From: Caldibacillus thermoamylovorans
GTDB taxonomy: Bacteria > Bacillota > Bacilli > Bacillales > Caldibacillaceae
Direction of reading: 5' to 3'
Assembly: GCF_000751775.1 (NCBI RefSeq)
Contig: NZ_CCRF01000022.1
Location: forward strand, 1-64,000
DNA: 64,000 nucleotides
This document shows, one piece after another, positions 32,322 to 42,886 of this stretch. Both the position numbers and the translations under genes were made by a program. Every line of letters begins with the position of its first letter. Positions within the stretch are counted from its first letter, which is position 1. The notes below the pieces were generated by a model. That model was not told the DNA's origin. It made no database searches and saw only the letters and a list, made by a program, of their open reading frames with translations.

Positions 32322-32927
32322 TTATTTAGCCTCCAATTGTGTTCTTGTAGAAAAGGATGATGAAAAGTTTAACAGTTTTTGTAAAGTAGCCGGGTATAAT
32401 TGATGTTCAACGGCCTGAATCTTAACTTGTAATGACTCCCTTGTTTCATCAACGGAAATGGGAACCGCTTGTTGGACGATTATTTTTCCGGTATCCATTC
32501 CTTCATCGACATAATGGATTGTTACACCGGTTTGTTTTACACCTGCTTGTAAACTTTGTCCGATCGCATCCAGTCCGGGAAAAGCCGGCAACAGGGAAGG
32601 ATGTATATTAACGATTTTTCCTTCGTAATGCTTTAAGATTGTTGGACCAATGAGTCGCATGTAACCGGCCAATGCAATAAATTCAATGTTCATTTCGACG
32701 AGTTTTGCTAGAATGATTGTTTCATATGCAGCTTTATGTTGATATTGTTTCGGATTAAATAAAAATACGGGAATATGTTCCGCTTCTGCTCTTTCAATTA
32801 CATAAGCACCCGGCCGGTCACAAACGAGAAGCGCAATATTTGCCTGAAGCGTTCCTACTTTAACGGCATCAACCAATGCTTGGAAATTACTGCCGTTACC
32901 GGATGCAAAGATGGCAATATTTTTCAT
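32322..32927 (-). CDS. purN: GAR transformylase PurN
   Basis: A 201-aa 10-formyl-THF-dependent enzyme that formylates GAR. It has the [14 protein letters not shown] phosphate loop, AGYMRLIG and the catalytic [12 protein letters not shown] with Asn-His; the catalytic Asp is in [10 protein letters not shown]. The ATG overlaps the purM stop (ATGA). Confidence 0.97.
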   Translation of the reverse strand: MKNIAIFASGNGSNFQALVDAVKVGTLQANIALLVCDRPGAYVIERAEAEHIPVFLFNPKQYQHKAAYETIILAKLVEMNIEFIALAGYMRLIGPTILKHYEGKIVNIHPSLLPAFPGLDAIGQSLQAGVKQTGVTIHYVDEGMDTGKIIVQQAVPISVDETRESLQVKIQAVEHQLYPATLQKLLNFSSSFSTRTQLEAK

Positions 32928-33967
32928 TGTCCGCCCTCATTTCTCAAAATTTGGATACCGGGCTTGTCAGTTACCGTTCCAATTAGAAATGGTTTTTCAC
33001 CTAGGATTTTGAAATGGCTTAATAGTGCATCCGCTTCTTCAGGATGTACGGCAATGACCATGCCAATTCCCATGTTAAAGACATTATACATTTCAGCCCG
33101 GTCCAGTTTACCGATTGATTCCATGAGTGTAAATATTGGCGGGATTTCCCAGCTGCCTTCACGGATAATGCAACCGCAGCCGTCCGGGAGCATCCTCGGT
33201 ATATTTTCAATAAAGCCACCACCGGTTATATGGGCCATTCCTTTCATATGGAATTTTTTTAATGCGGCTAAAATTGGTTTGACATAAATTCTTGTCGGTT
33301 TCAGTAATTCTTCGCCAAGTGTCGATTGTAATTCAGGGAACCAATCATTTAAGCTGAATTTCTTTTCTTCCAAAAACAATTTGCGAACGAGGGAATAGCC
33401 GTTGCTGTGAATACCGTTTGCTGCCAGACCGATAAGGACGTCGCCGCTTTTAATGGTGGAATCGGTGATAAGATTTGCTTTTTCAACGGCACCGACGGCA
33501 AAACCGGCAATATCATATTCACTTTCATCGTACAAACCGGGCATTTCAGCAGTTTCTCCGCCAATTAACGCACAGCCGGCAGCCACACAACCATCGGCCA
33601 CTCCTTTTACAATGGCTTCAATTCGTTCAGGTATTGCTTTCCCACAGGCGATATAGTCTAGAAAGTAAAGCGGTTCGGCCCCTTGAACAACAATATCATT
33701 GACACACATCGCCACGGCATCAATTCCGATTGTATCGTGTTTATCAAGAAGAAACGCCAACTTCAATTTTGTTCCGACCCCGTCCGTTCCTGAAACTAAA
33801 ATTGGTTCCTTCATGTTCAGGACGGACAGATCGAACATGGCTCCAAAACTGCCGATTGACCCGAGTAATCCCGAGCGGTTTGTCCTTGATACATGTTTTT
33901 TTATTCGCTTTAACGATTCATAGCCGGCTTCAATATCCACTCCGGCCGCTTTATAGGCTTTTACCAT
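32924..33967 (-). CDS. purM: AIR synthase (FGAM cyclo-ligase)
   Basis: A 347-aa ATP-dependent cyclase forming the imidazole ring of AIR. Family segments [54 protein letters not shown] and [15 protein letters not shown] are present. It is translationally coupled to purN. Unusually, it follows purF only after about 407 bases. Confidence 0.97.
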   Translation of the reverse strand: MVKAYKAAGVDIEAGYESLKRIKKHVSRTNRSGLLGSIGSFGAMFDLSVLNMKEPILVSGTDGVGTKLKLAFLLDKHDTIGIDAVAMCVNDIVVQGAEPLYFLDYIACGKAIPERIEAIVKGVADGCVAAGCALIGGETAEMPGLYDESEYDIAGFAVGAVEKANLITDSTIKSGDVLIGLAANGIHSNGYSLVRKLFLEEKKFSLNDWFPELQSTLGEELLKPTRIYVKPILAALKKFHMKGMAHITGGGFIENIPRMLPDGCGCIIREGSWEIPPIFTLMESIGKLDRAEMYNVFNMGIGMVIAVHPEEADALLSHFKILGEKPFLIGTVTDKPGIQILRNEGGQ

Positions 33968-34374
33968 GAATGAAACCCCCGTTATTTTTTAGCTAATGGG
34001 AAAGTATAAATTTTTTCAATTTCTACTTTCCTAACGCATAAGTGCATAAGGAATGCTTTACTGGAATACATCGCAGCCGAAAAAATGTTATATTTTTTCG
34101 GTGACTAGAGATAGAGAAGCCTCGGTAGCATTACCTCGCAAGCGAAAACGTATTTTCGCTGACTACGGCTCTGCTCTCGCCTAAAGGCTCGGACGCCCGA
34201 GTTTTCTTTACCGGTTTATCATAAACCGAATCATCTAATTGTTGAAAGTGAGCGTACGAATTTGTTCATTTCCTTTACAAAATTTCCTGCAGGGTTGAGT
34301 TTGCAGACTTGCCGGAAATCTATGTGTTACTAGATAAATCAGGACTCATTGTAAGGATACATTCTAAATTTTCA
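33968..34374 (-). other. Long spacer with hairpins inside the pur operon (purF-purM)
   Basis: Other gene junctions here overlap or are close, but purF and purM are 407 bases apart. The spacer has no supported reading frame. It holds several perfect hairpins: CCGAAAAAA / TTTTTTCGG, AGCGAAAA / TTTTCGCT and CGGTTTAT / ATAAACCG, and a G+C-rich block around 34105-34205 that resembles the repeat at 5-330 in style (CTCGCC..GGCTCGGACGCCCGAG). It looks like an inserted intergenic repeat. Confidence 0.55.
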
Positions 34375-35793
34375 TTAAAAATCAAATCCTCTTGTTGTTC
34401 CAACGGCAAATGTCTCGCGTTCTGTCGGGTATTTACCGGTAAAGCAGGCAAGACAGCTCCCTTTCATGCCACCGCTTTGCTCTCTTCCCAGTGCTTTCAA
34501 CATGCCTTCCACACTTAGAAAAGTTAAAGAATCCGCACCGATGATTTGCCTGATTTCTTCCACCGATTTATCGCCGGCAATCAATTCTTCCCGAGAGGAG
34601 GTATCAATCCCATAGAAACAAGGATGCTTGATTGGTGGGGAGCTGATGACGACATGAACTTCCCGGGCGCCGGCTTCTTTGAGCATCCGCACAATCCGTC
34701 GACTGGTCGTCCCGCGAACGATTGAATCATCAACCATAATGACCCGTTTTCCTTCGACAACCCCACGGACCGGGGATAATTTCATTTTTACTCCTTGTTC
34801 GCGGAGTTGCTGGGTCGGTTGGATAAATGTTCGCCCAACATAGCGATTTTTGATGAGACCTAATTCATACGGAATGCCGGATTCTTCCGCATACCCGATG
34901 GCGGCAGAAATGCTTGAATCAGGAACACCGGTGACGACATCCGCATCAATGGGCGCTTCAAGTGCCAATTGCTTTCCTAAGTTTTTTCTTGCAGTATGGA
35001 CATTCATTCCTTGCAAATCACTGTCCGGTCGGGAAAAATAAACATATTCCATCGTACATAAGGACATTTGCGTCTGCGTCGTAAATATTTCAGAACGGAT
35101 TCCATCATGATTAATAATCAGCATTTCACCCGGTTGGACATCCCGGATATAGTCAGCGCCAACAATATCAAAAGCACAAGTTTCCGAAGCTACAACATAG
35201 GAATCCCCCAGTCTTCCGATTGATAAAGGTCTTAAACCATAAGGATCAAGAGCGACAATTAATTCTGTTTCGGTCATAAGTAAGTAGGCATACGCACCTT
35301 GCAGCATGTTCAAGGCAGCTTTCATTTGATCGATGAATTGCGTTCGTTTGCTTCTTTTAATTAAATGGGCAAGTACTTCTGTATCGGAAGTCGTTTGAAA
35401 AATACTGCCTTCCGCTTCCAATAAAGATCTTAGCACTGTTGCGTTGGTCAAATTCCCGTTATGGGCCAGAGCAAGGCTGCCGGTTTGTGATTTGAACAGG
35501 AGCGGCTGGACATTTTCCGGTCCACTGCCGCCTGCTGTTGCATATCGAACATGTCCAATGGCACCTGTTCCCTGCAAATCATCCATATCATTTTTAGAAA
35601 AAACTTCAGTAACTAAGCCCTCACCCTTTTTTATATGAATTTGTTTTCCGTCGGTAACAGCGATTCCTGTCCCTTCTTGACCGCGGTGCTGGAGACTTTG
35701 CAAGCCGTAATAGGTGATATGAGCGGCATTATGATGTCCCCAAACCCCAAAAACTCCACATTCTTCATTTAATCCCCTTAGTTCAGCAAGCAT
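34375..35793 (-). CDS. purF: Amidophosphoribosyltransferase
   Basis: A 472-aa first committed enzyme of purine synthesis (PRPP plus glutamine to phosphoribosylamine). [16 protein letters not shown] shows the propeptide whose removal exposes Cys12 as the catalytic N-terminus. The phosphoribosyl site [18 protein letters not shown] is present. The start at 35793 follows AAAGGGGCG and overlaps purL by 16 bases. Inhibition by AMP/GMP is expected for the family. Confidence 0.98.
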   Translation of the reverse strand: MLAELRGLNEECGVFGVWGHHNAAHITYYGLQSLQHRGQEGTGIAVTDGKQIHIKKGEGLVTEVFSKNDMDDLQGTGAIGHVRYATAGGSGPENVQPLLFKSQTGSLALAHNGNLTNATVLRSLLEAEGSIFQTTSDTEVLAHLIKRSKRTQFIDQMKAALNMLQGAYAYLLMTETELIVALDPYGLRPLSIGRLGDSYVVASETCAFDIVGADYIRDVQPGEMLIINHDGIRSEIFTTQTQMSLCTMEYVYFSRPDSDLQGMNVHTARKNLGKQLALEAPIDADVVTGVPDSSISAAIGYAEESGIPYELGLIKNRYVGRTFIQPTQQLREQGVKMKLSPVRGVVEGKRVIMVDDSIVRGTTSRRIVRMLKEAGAREVHVVISSPPIKHPCFYGIDTSSREELIAGDKSVEEIRQIIGADSLTFLSVEGMLKALGREQSGGMKGSCLACFTGKYPTERETFAVGTTRGFDF

Positions 35794-37994
35794 GGGATCG
35801 CCCCTTTCCATGCTTTTTTGATTTTTTCTGCCTCTACTTTGACGACCGTTTCATTATTAACGGAAATTTGTAAAATAGGTTCGGCTGTAACTCTGCCGAT
35901 AAGTTTGGCAGATACGAAACGTTCGAATTGCTCCCGGTTTTCTTCTTTTACCGATAAAATAAACCGTGATTGCGATTCACTGAATAATTGAGTGACGGCT
36001 TCACCTTGGAGTTCAACATCAGCTCCAATTCCGTCTGCCCCAACGATACATTCACTAAGCGCCACTGCAACTCCGCCTTCACTGACATCATGGCAAGAGG
36101 CAACAAGTCCGGCACGTATCGCTGTAAGTATTTGCTCTTGGTATAAAGCCTCCACATCTAAGTCAAGTAACGGGGATTTTCCAAATATTTCTCTATAGAT
36201 AAGTTTTTGCAATTCACTACCACCAAATTCCGGTTTTGTTTCTCCAAGGAGATAGATTAAATCTCCCGGCTGTTTAAATTGTTGGGTAGTAATATGATCG
36301 AGATCTTGAATTAATCCCACCATACCAATAACCGGTGTCGGATAAATCGCAGTGTCGTTCGTCTCATTGTAAAGAGATACGTTCCCGCTAATCACCGGTG
36401 TTTTTAAAACACGACAAGCTTCACTGATTCCGTCGGCAGCCTTTTCTAATTGCCAAAAAATTTCCGGATTTTCCGGACTGCCGAAATTTAAACAATCGGT
36501 AATGGCGAGCGGTTCGCCACCGGAGCAAACGATATTTCTTGCTGCTTCACTGACAGCAATTTTTCCGCCGGTTTCCGGGTCTAAATAAATGTACCGGGAA
36601 TTACAATCTGTCGTCATGGCCAATGCTTTTCTTGTGCCGCGAATACGAACAACGGCAGCATCGGAACCGGGAGCTACAACGGTATTTGTCCGTACCATGT
36701 AATCGTATTGGTTATAAACCCATTCTTTGCTGGCAATGGTTGGTTGTTGTAATAACTGTAACAATGTTTCCTCGATATTTTCTACTTTCGGAATTCGGTT
36801 TTCCATTTTTTGAAACGTCCGATAATAAGCCGGTTCTATTGATGGTTTGTAGTAAACCGGTGCATCTTCACTTAAGGCATCGGCGGGTACTTCGGCAACA
36901 ACTTCTCCGTGATGAAGAAGGCGTAACATTTTATCATCTGTGACTCGTCCGATGGCCACAGCTTCCAACCCATATCTTTTAAAAATATCGATAATTTCTT
37001 GCTCTCTTCCATTTTTTACGACAAGGAGCATACGTTCTTGGGATTCAGAGAGCATCATTTCGTATGGTGTCATTCCGGTTTCACGTTGAGGAACCAGGTC
37101 TAAATTCATCTCGATTCCGGATCCGGCTTTACTGGCCATTTCCGCGCTCGAACTGGTAAGACCGGCTGCACCCATGTCTTGAATACCAACGAGTGCATCG
37201 GATTTAATCACTTCTAAACAAGCTTCAAGTAACAATTTTTCCATGAACGGATCACCGACTTGTACGGCCGGGCGTTTTTCTTCGGATGCTTCCGTTAACT
37301 CTTCTGAAGCAAAAGTGGCCCCGTGGATACCGTCACGACCGGTTTTGGCACCGACATACATGACCGTGTTTCCGACACCATGTGCTTGCCCTTTTTTTAT
37401 ATCTTCATGATTGAGTATGCCGACGCACATCGCATTAACAAGCGGATTCCCCTCATAGCAAGCATCAAATTGGATTTCCCCGCCAACTGTTGGAATCCCA
37501 ATACAATTTCCATAGCCGGCAATTCCGGCAACCACTTCTTCAAATAAATATTTTCCGCGTGCATTCTTCAATTCGCCAAAACGTAAGGAGTTGAGGATGG
37601 CAATTGGACGGGCGCCCATCGAGAAAACATCACGGATAATCCCGCCGACACCGGTGGCCGCTCCTTGATACGGTTCGATGGCCGATGGATGATTATGGCT
37701 TTCAATTTTAAAAACAACGGCCTGATTATCGCCAATATCGACAACCCCTGCGCCTTCCCCGGGTCCTTGTAAAACGTGCGGACCGGTAACAGGGAATTTC
37801 TTTAAGATCGGTTTCGAGTTTTTATAACTGCAATGTTCCGACCACATAACAGAAAAGAGTCCAACCTCGGTGTAGTTTGGCAACCGTCCGAGAATCTTTT
37901 CAATCCGGGAGAATTCTTCATCGGTCAAGCCCATTTGACTGTAAACTTTTTCTGCCTTTATTTGTTCCGGACTCGGTTCAAGCTTTAATTGCAT
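35778..37994 (-). CDS. purL: FGAM synthase, large subunit
   Basis: A 738-aa subunit that, with PurQ and PurS, converts FGAR to FGAM. Features include [35 protein letters not shown] (ATP/Mg site), CVGILNHED and [14 protein letters not shown]. The start at 37994 follows GGAGGG; upstream in-frame codons overlap purQ further. Confidence 0.98.
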   Translation of the reverse strand: MQLKLEPSPEQIKAEKVYSQMGLTDEEFSRIEKILGRLPNYTEVGLFSVMWSEHCSYKNSKPILKKFPVTGPHVLQGPGEGAGVVDIGDNQAVVFKIESHNHPSAIEPYQGAATGVGGIIRDVFSMGARPIAILNSLRFGELKNARGKYLFEEVVAGIAGYGNCIGIPTVGGEIQFDACYEGNPLVNAMCVGILNHEDIKKGQAHGVGNTVMYVGAKTGRDGIHGATFASEELTEASEEKRPAVQVGDPFMEKLLLEACLEVIKSDALVGIQDMGAAGLTSSSAEMASKAGSGIEMNLDLVPQRETGMTPYEMMLSESQERMLLVVKNGREQEIIDIFKRYGLEAVAIGRVTDDKMLRLLHHGEVVAEVPADALSEDAPVYYKPSIEPAYYRTFQKMENRIPKVENIEETLLQLLQQPTIASKEWVYNQYDYMVRTNTVVAPGSDAAVVRIRGTRKALAMTTDCNSRYIYLDPETGGKIAVSEAARNIVCSGGEPLAITDCLNFGSPENPEIFWQLEKAADGISEACRVLKTPVISGNVSLYNETNDTAIYPTPVIGMVGLIQDLDHITTQQFKQPGDLIYLLGETKPEFGGSELQKLIYREIFGKSPLLDLDVEALYQEQILTAIRAGLVASCHDVSEGGVAVALSECIVGADGIGADVELQGEAVTQLFSESQSRFILSVKEENREQFERFVSAKLIGRVTAEPILQISVNNETVVKVEAEKIKKAWKGAIPCLLN

Positions 37995-38664
37995 GGGATT
38001 CCCTCCATTGATTAACAATTGATTGGAAAAGCTTCAATCCGTCATGACTACCTAAAAGATTCGCCACCGCCCGTTCTGGATGGGGCATCATACCAAGAAC
38101 ATTTCCTTGCTTATTCATAATCCCGGCAATGTTTTCGATACTGCCGTTTGGATTTTCGTTGTGATAGGTAAAAACAATCTGGTTATTGGCTTTTAGTTTT
38201 GCTAATGTTGTTTCGTCACAGTAATAATTTCCTTCCCCGTGAGCGATTGGAATTTCGATTATTTCTCCGGGAGCATATTGATTCGTGAACATGGTGTTCG
38301 AATTTTTTACTTCAAGGAGAACGGGCCGACAAATGAATTTCAGGCTATCGTTGCGTCGCATGGCTCCCGGAAGAAGACCGGCTTCAAGCAAAATTTGGAA
38401 CCCATTGCAGACACCTAAGACCGGTTTTCCAAGTTCAGCAGCTTTGACGACTTCATTCATTACGGGACTGAAGCGGGCGATGGCACCGGTCCGCAAATAA
38501 TCGCCGAATGAAAAGCCACCCGGGAGGAGAATGGCATCAAAGCGGTCTAAATTTGTTTCATCATGCCAGACATATTCCGCTTCTTCACCGAGTTCATCAA
38601 TAACCGCATGGTACATATCAACGTCACAATTAGAGCCGGGGAATACAATCACGGCAAATTTCAT
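37978..38664 (-). CDS. purQ: FGAM synthase, glutaminase subunit
   Basis: A 228-aa class I glutaminase that supplies ammonia to PurL. It has FPGSNCD at the N-terminus, [12 protein letters not shown], the nucleophile Cys in GVCNGFQIL and the catalytic His/Glu in PHPERAV. The ATG at 38664 overlaps purS by four bases; GAGGAG lies upstream. Confidence 0.97.
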   Translation of the reverse strand: MKFAVIVFPGSNCDVDMYHAVIDELGEEAEYVWHDETNLDRFDAILLPGGFSFGDYLRTGAIARFSPVMNEVVKAAELGKPVLGVCNGFQILLEAGLLPGAMRRNDSLKFICRPVLLEVKNSNTMFTNQYAPGEIIEIPIAHGEGNYYCDETTLAKLKANNQIVFTYHNENPNGSIENIAGIMNKQGNVLGMMPHPERAVANLLGSHDGLKLFQSIVNQWRESHAIKA

Positions 38665-38915
38665 TGGGGCACACACTCCTCAATTTCATATCGATAATCT
38701 TCAATAACAGGATTGGCAAGCAATTTTGAACAAATTTCTTCAATCATTGCGTCTAATTGATCTGCCGTTTCCCCAATCGTTAGTTCCATATATTTTCCGA
38801 TCCGAACATCATTGACATCGTCGTAACCCATCATACGGAGCGATTTTTTGACAGCAGTCCCTTGAGGGTCGAGTACACTTTCCTTCAACGTAACATAGAC
38901 CTTTACCTTATACAT
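38661..38915 (-). CDS. purS: FGAM synthase subunit PurS
   Basis: An 84-aa bridging subunit needed for the PurLQS complex. The fold-typical [19 protein letters not shown] and [20 protein letters not shown] are present. The ATG at 38915 follows GGGAGG and overlaps the purC end by 8 bases; the open frame continues upstream into purC but without a suitable start site. Confidence 0.96.
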   Translation of the reverse strand: MYKVKVYVTLKESVLDPQGTAVKKSLRMMGYDDVNDVRIGKYMELTIGETADQLDAMIEEICSKLLANPVIEDYRYEIEECVPQ

Positions 38916-39627
38916 GTTGTTTTCCTCCCAGTCTTTGTAAAATCGTTTCATAGGCGTCAATTAAATTGCCGAGGTCTTGACGAAATAGATCTTTATCTAA
39001 CTTTTCATTTGTATCGATATCCCAAAGCCGGCATGTATCCGGGGAAATTTCGTCGGCAAGCAAAATATTGCCGTCCGCATCTACGCCAAATTCCAATTTA
39101 AAATCGACCAGCTTTAAACGGCATTCTTTAAAAAACTCGGTTAATATGTCATTGATTTTCAAGGCTGAGGTTTTTAAAGTTTCGATAACATCTGTGCTTG
39201 CAATTTCCAACACTTCAATTTGGTCATCGGTAATCGGCGGGTCACCGAGTTCATCATTTTTTAGGCAGAACTCGACAATCGGGCGTTTCAACCTTTTCCC
39301 TTCATCGACTCCGAAACGTTTTGAAAAACTCCCGGCCGCATAGTTTCTGACGATGACTTCAAGTGGGATGATTTTTACCCGTTTGACTAATTGTTCGTGG
39401 TCGGAAACTTTTTTTATAAAATGATTGGCAATTCCTTTTGCTGTTAACAGGAAAAAAAGCAAACTGGTAATCTCGTTATTTAAACGACCCTTTCCGGTGA
39501 TTTCGGCTTTTTTTACACCGTTAAAAGCGGTGGCAGAATCTTTATACTCAACCCAAACAATATTTTCGTCATCGGTGGCATAAATTCGTTTAGCTTTTCC
39601 TTCATATAAGGCCTGTTTTTTGATCAT
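38908..39627 (-). CDS. purC: SAICAR synthase
   Basis: A 239-aa enzyme adding aspartate to CAIR. Typical parts are YEGKAKRIYATDDEN, VEYKDSATAFNG, VRNYAAGSFSKRFG and LVDFKLEFG. GGGGG precedes the ATG at 39627. In B. subtilis purB sits immediately upstream of purC; here a 174-base spacer takes its place. Confidence 0.97.
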   Translation of the reverse strand: MIKKQALYEGKAKRIYATDDENIVWVEYKDSATAFNGVKKAEITGKGRLNNEITSLLFFLLTAKGIANHFIKKVSDHEQLVKRVKIIPLEVIVRNYAAGSFSKRFGVDEGKRLKRPIVEFCLKNDELGDPPITDDQIEVLEIASTDVIETLKTSALKINDILTEFFKECRLKLVDFKLEFGVDADGNILLADEISPDTCRLWDIDTNEKLDKDLFRQDLGNLIDAYETILQRLGGKQHV

Positions 39628-39801
39628 TTTATTTCCCCCGTATTTATTTTCTTCCGGCAGCTATGTTCTTGAAGTAGGTGATACAAATGGTGGATGCACC
39701 GAGAAGTTTAGCTGTTACAAGTGAATGGATTTACCAAGTAATGTTTTCCTCCAGTTCTTGTCAGAAATGACTTTTTCCCGGTCCCGGGTCCCCGTTAGGA
39801 T
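39628..39801 (-). other. purB-loss scar between purK and purC
   Basis: This 174-base non-coding spacer lies exactly where purB sits in B. subtilis. It contains a second, diverged copy of the purK 3' end: the plus strand at 39725-39760 matches 39799-39834 at about 30 of 36 positions, including the codons for QELEEN and a stop. Otherwise I find no purB-like reading frame. Confidence 0.7.
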
Positions 39802-40929
39802 TCACCAAATATTGTTTTCTTCCAGTTCTTGTAAGGCTTCATCTGTATCGTTACATAGACGGGTGAGATGCCCCATTTTTCGTCCCGGTTTTGCTTCGTT
39901 TTTTCCGTATAAATGAATCTTCCAATGTTTAAAATGATGAAGATTTTCCAGCAATGGGTCGAGATGTTCGCCTAAAATATTCACCATGACAGCCGGTTTC
40001 AAAAGTGCCGTTGAACCGAGCGGCAAATTACAAATGGCCCGAATATGTTGCTCGAATTGGGATGTCATGCAGGCTTCAATCGAATAATGACCGGAGTTGT
40101 GGGGTCTTGGTGCGAGTTCGTTTATATAGATCTCTCCATCTTCCGTAACAAACATTTCTACCGCCAATGTGCCGATTAAATGAAGAAAATCAGCAATTTT
40201 TTTGGCAGCCACCATCGCTCTTTCTTCCGTTTCTTTATCAATTCGTGCCGGAACGATGGTTTGATGTAAAATATTGTTGCAATGAATATTTTCAGCGACA
40301 GGAAAGACCGCCGTTTCCCCATCCGGATTTTTTGTAACAATGACCGAAATTTCTTTTGTAAACGAAATCCATTTTTCTAACACACAAGGTCCGGTCGAAA
40401 GTAAGGAAGCTGCAAAAATCCGGTCATGTTCCGTTTTTATGACCAACTGCCCTTTGCCGTCATATCCGCCTGTAGCCGTTTTTAAAACTGCAGGGTATCC
40501 TAGATTTTCCAGTCCGTGTTCGAGTTCCGTTTGATTGAGAATGACCTCGTATGGGACAACAGGGACCCCCGCCTTCTGAATGGTCGCTTTTTCATAAATT
40601 CGGTTTTGGGTTACCCGTAAAATTTCCGTTCCTTGGGGGACATATGCATGTTTTGTTAACCAACTCAGTGCATTCGCGTCAATATTTTCAAATTCATAGG
40701 TGATGACGTCACTTTTTTCAGCCAGTATTTTAACGGCCGCTAAATCATTGTAAGCTGCCACAATTTGTTCATCAGCTACTTGGCCGCATGGACTATTTGG
40801 CGTCGGATCAAGGACGATGACGCGAAAACCTATTGATTTTGCCGCTAATGTCATCATTTGTCCGAGTTGACCTCCGCCGATCACACCAATTGTTTGTCCG
40901 GGTAAAATCGTTTTAAACAAGCTGATCAC
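39802..40929 (-). CDS. purK: N5-carboxyaminoimidazole ribonucleotide synthase
   Basis: A 375-aa ATP-grasp enzyme that carboxylates AIR to N5-[48 protein letters not shown] and [18 protein letters not shown] are typical. The start is either GTG 40929 or TTG 40920; both lack a strong ribosome site and overlap or abut purE, so coupling is likely. Confidence 0.96.
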   Translation of the reverse strand: MISLFKTILPGQTIGVIGGGQLGQMMTLAAKSIGFRVIVLDPTPNSPCGQVADEQIVAAYNDLAAVKILAEKSDVITYEFENIDANALSWLTKHAYVPQGTEILRVTQNRIYEKATIQKAGVPVVPYEVILNQTELEHGLENLGYPAVLKTATGGYDGKGQLVIKTEHDRIFAASLLSTGPCVLEKWISFTKEISVIVTKNPDGETAVFPVAENIHCNNILHQTIVPARIDKETEERAMVAAKKIADFLHLIGTLAVEMFVTEDGEIYINELAPRPHNSGHYSIEACMTSQFEQHIRAICNLPLGSTALLKPAVMVNILGEHLDPLLENLHHFKHWKIHLYGKNEAKPGRKMGHLTRLCNDTDEALQELEENNIW

Positions 40930-41401
40930 TACTTTCTAGGACACTGTTTTTTGCTTCTTCCCGCAAATGATGAAGTTTTGCGGCGATTTCGTTGTCAAAG
41001 GCAGATAAAATTTGTGCCGCAAGCAGTCCGGCGTTCTTTGCACCGGCAACACCGATTGCGACCGTTGCGACAGGGACTCCGGCAGGCATTTGGACAATTG
41101 ATAATAGCGAATCCAATCCATTTAATGCCTTTGATTGAACAGGTACGCCAATAACGGGAAGTGTCGTTTTGGCGGCAACCATACCGGGTAGATGGGCAGC
41201 TCCACCGGCTCCGGCAATAATCACTTTCAAGCCTTCATCTCTTGCCGTTTCTGCAAAAGAGAACATGAGGTCCGGTGTTCTGTGAGCCGAGACCACTTTT
41301 TTTATATAAGGAATTTCCAATTGTTCAAGTACATCACATGTATGTTTCATTGTTTCCCAGTCCGATGTGCTTCCCATAATGACTCCGACAAGTGGCTTCA
41401 C
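40913..41401 (-). CDS. purE: N5-CAIR mutase
   Basis: A 162-aa enzyme converting N5-CAIR to [17 protein letters not shown] and [11 protein letters not shown] with the catalytic His, and [15 protein letters not shown] are clear. The GTG at 41401 follows GAGGGG; an upstream ATG at 41455 would start inside the riboswitch terminator and is rejected. It is the first gene of the operon. Confidence 0.97.
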   Translation of the reverse strand: MKPLVGVIMGSTSDWETMKHTCDVLEQLEIPYIKKVVSAHRTPDLMFSFAETARDEGLKVIIAGAGGAAHLPGMVAAKTTLPVIGVPVQSKALNGLDSLLSIVQMPAGVPVATVAIGVAGAKNAGLLAAQILSAFDNEIAAKLHHLREEAKNSVLESSDQLV

Positions 41402-41435
41402 AAGTGTTCCCCTCGATTCTTTAAATAGATAAATA

Positions 41436-41492
41436 GAAAAACCCGGTATTGACAACCTCCCTCACTAAGAGAAAGCAGTCAATACCGGGTCA
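41436..41492 (-). terminator. Riboswitch-controlled terminator before purE
   Basis: ACCCGGTATTGAC and GTCAATACCGGGT form a perfect 13-bp stem followed by TTTTTCTATTT (minus strand). The loop contains CTTTCTCTTA, complementary to the 3' strand of aptamer P1 (GAGAGAAAG), which gives a visible antiterminator. Confidence 0.95.
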
Positions 41493-41551
41493 GGAAAGAG
41501 GACATACGGCAAAAATATGCACAACATGTCCGGGATAATCCGTTTTGAACT

Positions 41552-41632
41552 ACTTTCTCTCATAGTCCAATGATTTACGGTCATTGGGTAGAGACTTATG
41601 GGCCATATTCCCATCATTATATGAGAGAAAAC
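41552..41632 (-). promoter_or_regulatory. Guanine riboswitch of the pur operon
   Basis: On the minus strand: P1 TTTCTCTCATA / TATGAGAGAAA, P2 GATGGG / CCCAT with GAATATGG, J2/3 TCTCTACC, and P3 CCAATGA / TCATTGG. The J3/1 specificity base (TGGACTATG) is C, so guanine/hypoxanthine is the expected ligand. Ligand binding locks P1 and frees the downstream terminator. Confidence 0.96.
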
Positions 41633-41655
41633 ATATTTATTTTGAATTCAAGTAT

Positions 41656-41728
41656 ATCTTAACAATTACAGAAGGACTTTGTCAACGGAATTATCGAACA
41701 TTAAAAATTAATTTGGCATAAATGTTCG
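41656..41728 (-). promoter_or_regulatory. PurR box and promoter of the pur operon
   Basis: Minus strand: inverted CGAAC / GTTCG cores (plus 41695-41699 and 41724-41728, 24 bases between), then TTGACA (plus 41680-41685), 18-base spacer and TAAGAT (plus 41656-41661). This is the PurR operator arrangement known from the B. subtilis pur operon. Confidence 0.9.
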
Positions 41729-41911
41729 GTTTTTGTGATTAAAAATGATCTTTTCTTTCTGTTTATAAAAAGAAGGAAACGAACCTATGCTGTTTGTGGC
41801 ACTTTCTTAAGATAAAGGTGAACAAGTTAATTTGTATTCATAGACCAGAAGGAAGTTTTGCCGGCTATTTTGGTGGAACTTTATTATTTTGCAAAAAGGA
41901 CAACTGATTTT

Positions 41912-42007
41912 TTGACAAATATGATATACTAATTATAAAATATAGTATCACATTTATATGATGAATCAAAAAAATGATGGAAAATAATAAAAAACATGTG
42001 ATATAAT
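41912..42007 (+). promoter_or_regulatory. Promoter of yqfL-ppdK with CcpN-like boxes
   Basis: TTGACA (41912-41917), 16-base spacer, TATAAA (41934-41939). Within the spacer TATGATATACT (41920-41930) matches the CcpN operator consensus TRTGHYATAYW, as I recall it, at all 11 positions. A second site, TGTGATATAAT (41997-42007), matches 10 of 11. Two boxes per promoter is the pattern known at B. subtilis gapB and pckA. Confidence 0.65.
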
Positions 42008-42069
42008 GTGACCTGTAGTTAAATAAAGTTAGCTTGTTCACTAGACTTTTAATAAAGGGGGAGAAAGTT

Positions 42070-42885
42070 ATTACCCGACAAAAAGTAGTTCATGTTGTAT
42101 CAGATTCAGTCGGCGAAACAGCGGAGTTAGTCGTAAAAGCTGTTGCCAGTCAATTTAACGGAGGTCATGTGGAAATTAATCGGCATTCGTTTATTGAATC
42201 TACTCAAGACATTGATGAAGCAATAAATTCAGTTGATGAATTGAATTCACTGATTGCTTACACTCTTGTTATCCCTGAGCTAAAGGAATATTTAGATCGC
42301 CGTTCGGCTGAAAAAGGTATTTTTTCTGTTGACTTGCTTAGCCCGCTCCTTCATGTATTTGAGGACTTTTTTAAACAGGAAGCAAAACATCAGCCAAAAT
42401 TAATTAGACGAATGGATGAAGCGTATTTTAAAAAAATTGAGGCCATCGAGTTTTCGGTCAAATATGATGACGGGAAAGACCCTCGTGGTTTAAAATGGGC
42501 TGATTTGGTTTTAATTGGTGTTTCCCGTACATCGAAAACACCGCTTGCCATGTATCTGGCCCACCACGGATATCGGGTGGCCAATGTTCCGATCGTTCCG
42601 GAAGTCGCGCCGCCAAAAGAAATTTTTGAAATTCCGAGAAGCAAATGTGTCGGTTTAACAATTAGCCCGGAAAAGTTAAATGAAGTCCGTAAAGAACGAT
42701 TGAAATCCATGGGGTTAAATGCAGAGTCAAACTATGCAAGTATGGAACGAATTTTTGAAGAATTGGATTATGCCGACAGGATCATGAAACGGATTGGCTG
42801 CCCAATTATTGATGTTTCGAATAAAGCAATTGAAGAGACAGCCAATTTAATCATACATACTTTGAAAAGAGGAAGGGGACTGTAG
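42070..42885 (+). CDS. yqfL: PPDK regulatory protein (bifunctional kinase/phosphorylase, DUF299)
   Basis: A 272-aa regulator that inactivates PPDK by ADP-dependent Thr phosphorylation and reactivates it by Pi-dependent removal. VVSDSVGETAELVVKA, the P-loop-like GVSRTSKTPLAMYLA and VPIVPEVAPP are signatures. The best start is an ATT at 42070: AGGGGGAG (42056-42063) is placed for it, and B. subtilis YqfL (MNNRIIYVVSDS) aligns there. No ATG/GTG exists nearby; the only conventional alternative is a TTG at 42034 with no ribosome site. It is one base before ppdK. Confidence 0.92.
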   Translation: MTRQKVVHVVSDSVGETAELVVKAVASQFNGGHVEINRHSFIESTQDIDEAINSVDELNSLIAYTLVIPELKEYLDRRSAEKGIFSVDLLSPLLHVFEDFFKQEAKHQPKLIRRMDEAYFKKIEAIEFSVKYDDGKDPRGLKWADLVLIGVSRTSKTPLAMYLAHHGYRVANVPIVPEVAPPKEIFEIPRSKCVGLTISPEKLNEVRKERLKSMGLNAESNYASMERIFEELDYADRIMKRIGCPIIDVSNKAIEETANLIIHTLKRGRGL

Positions 42886-42886
42886 A

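Noticed and set aside
41402-41455. Longer purE with ATG at 41455
   Set aside because: That start lies within the riboswitch terminator. GTG 41401 has the ribosome site and gives the normal family length.
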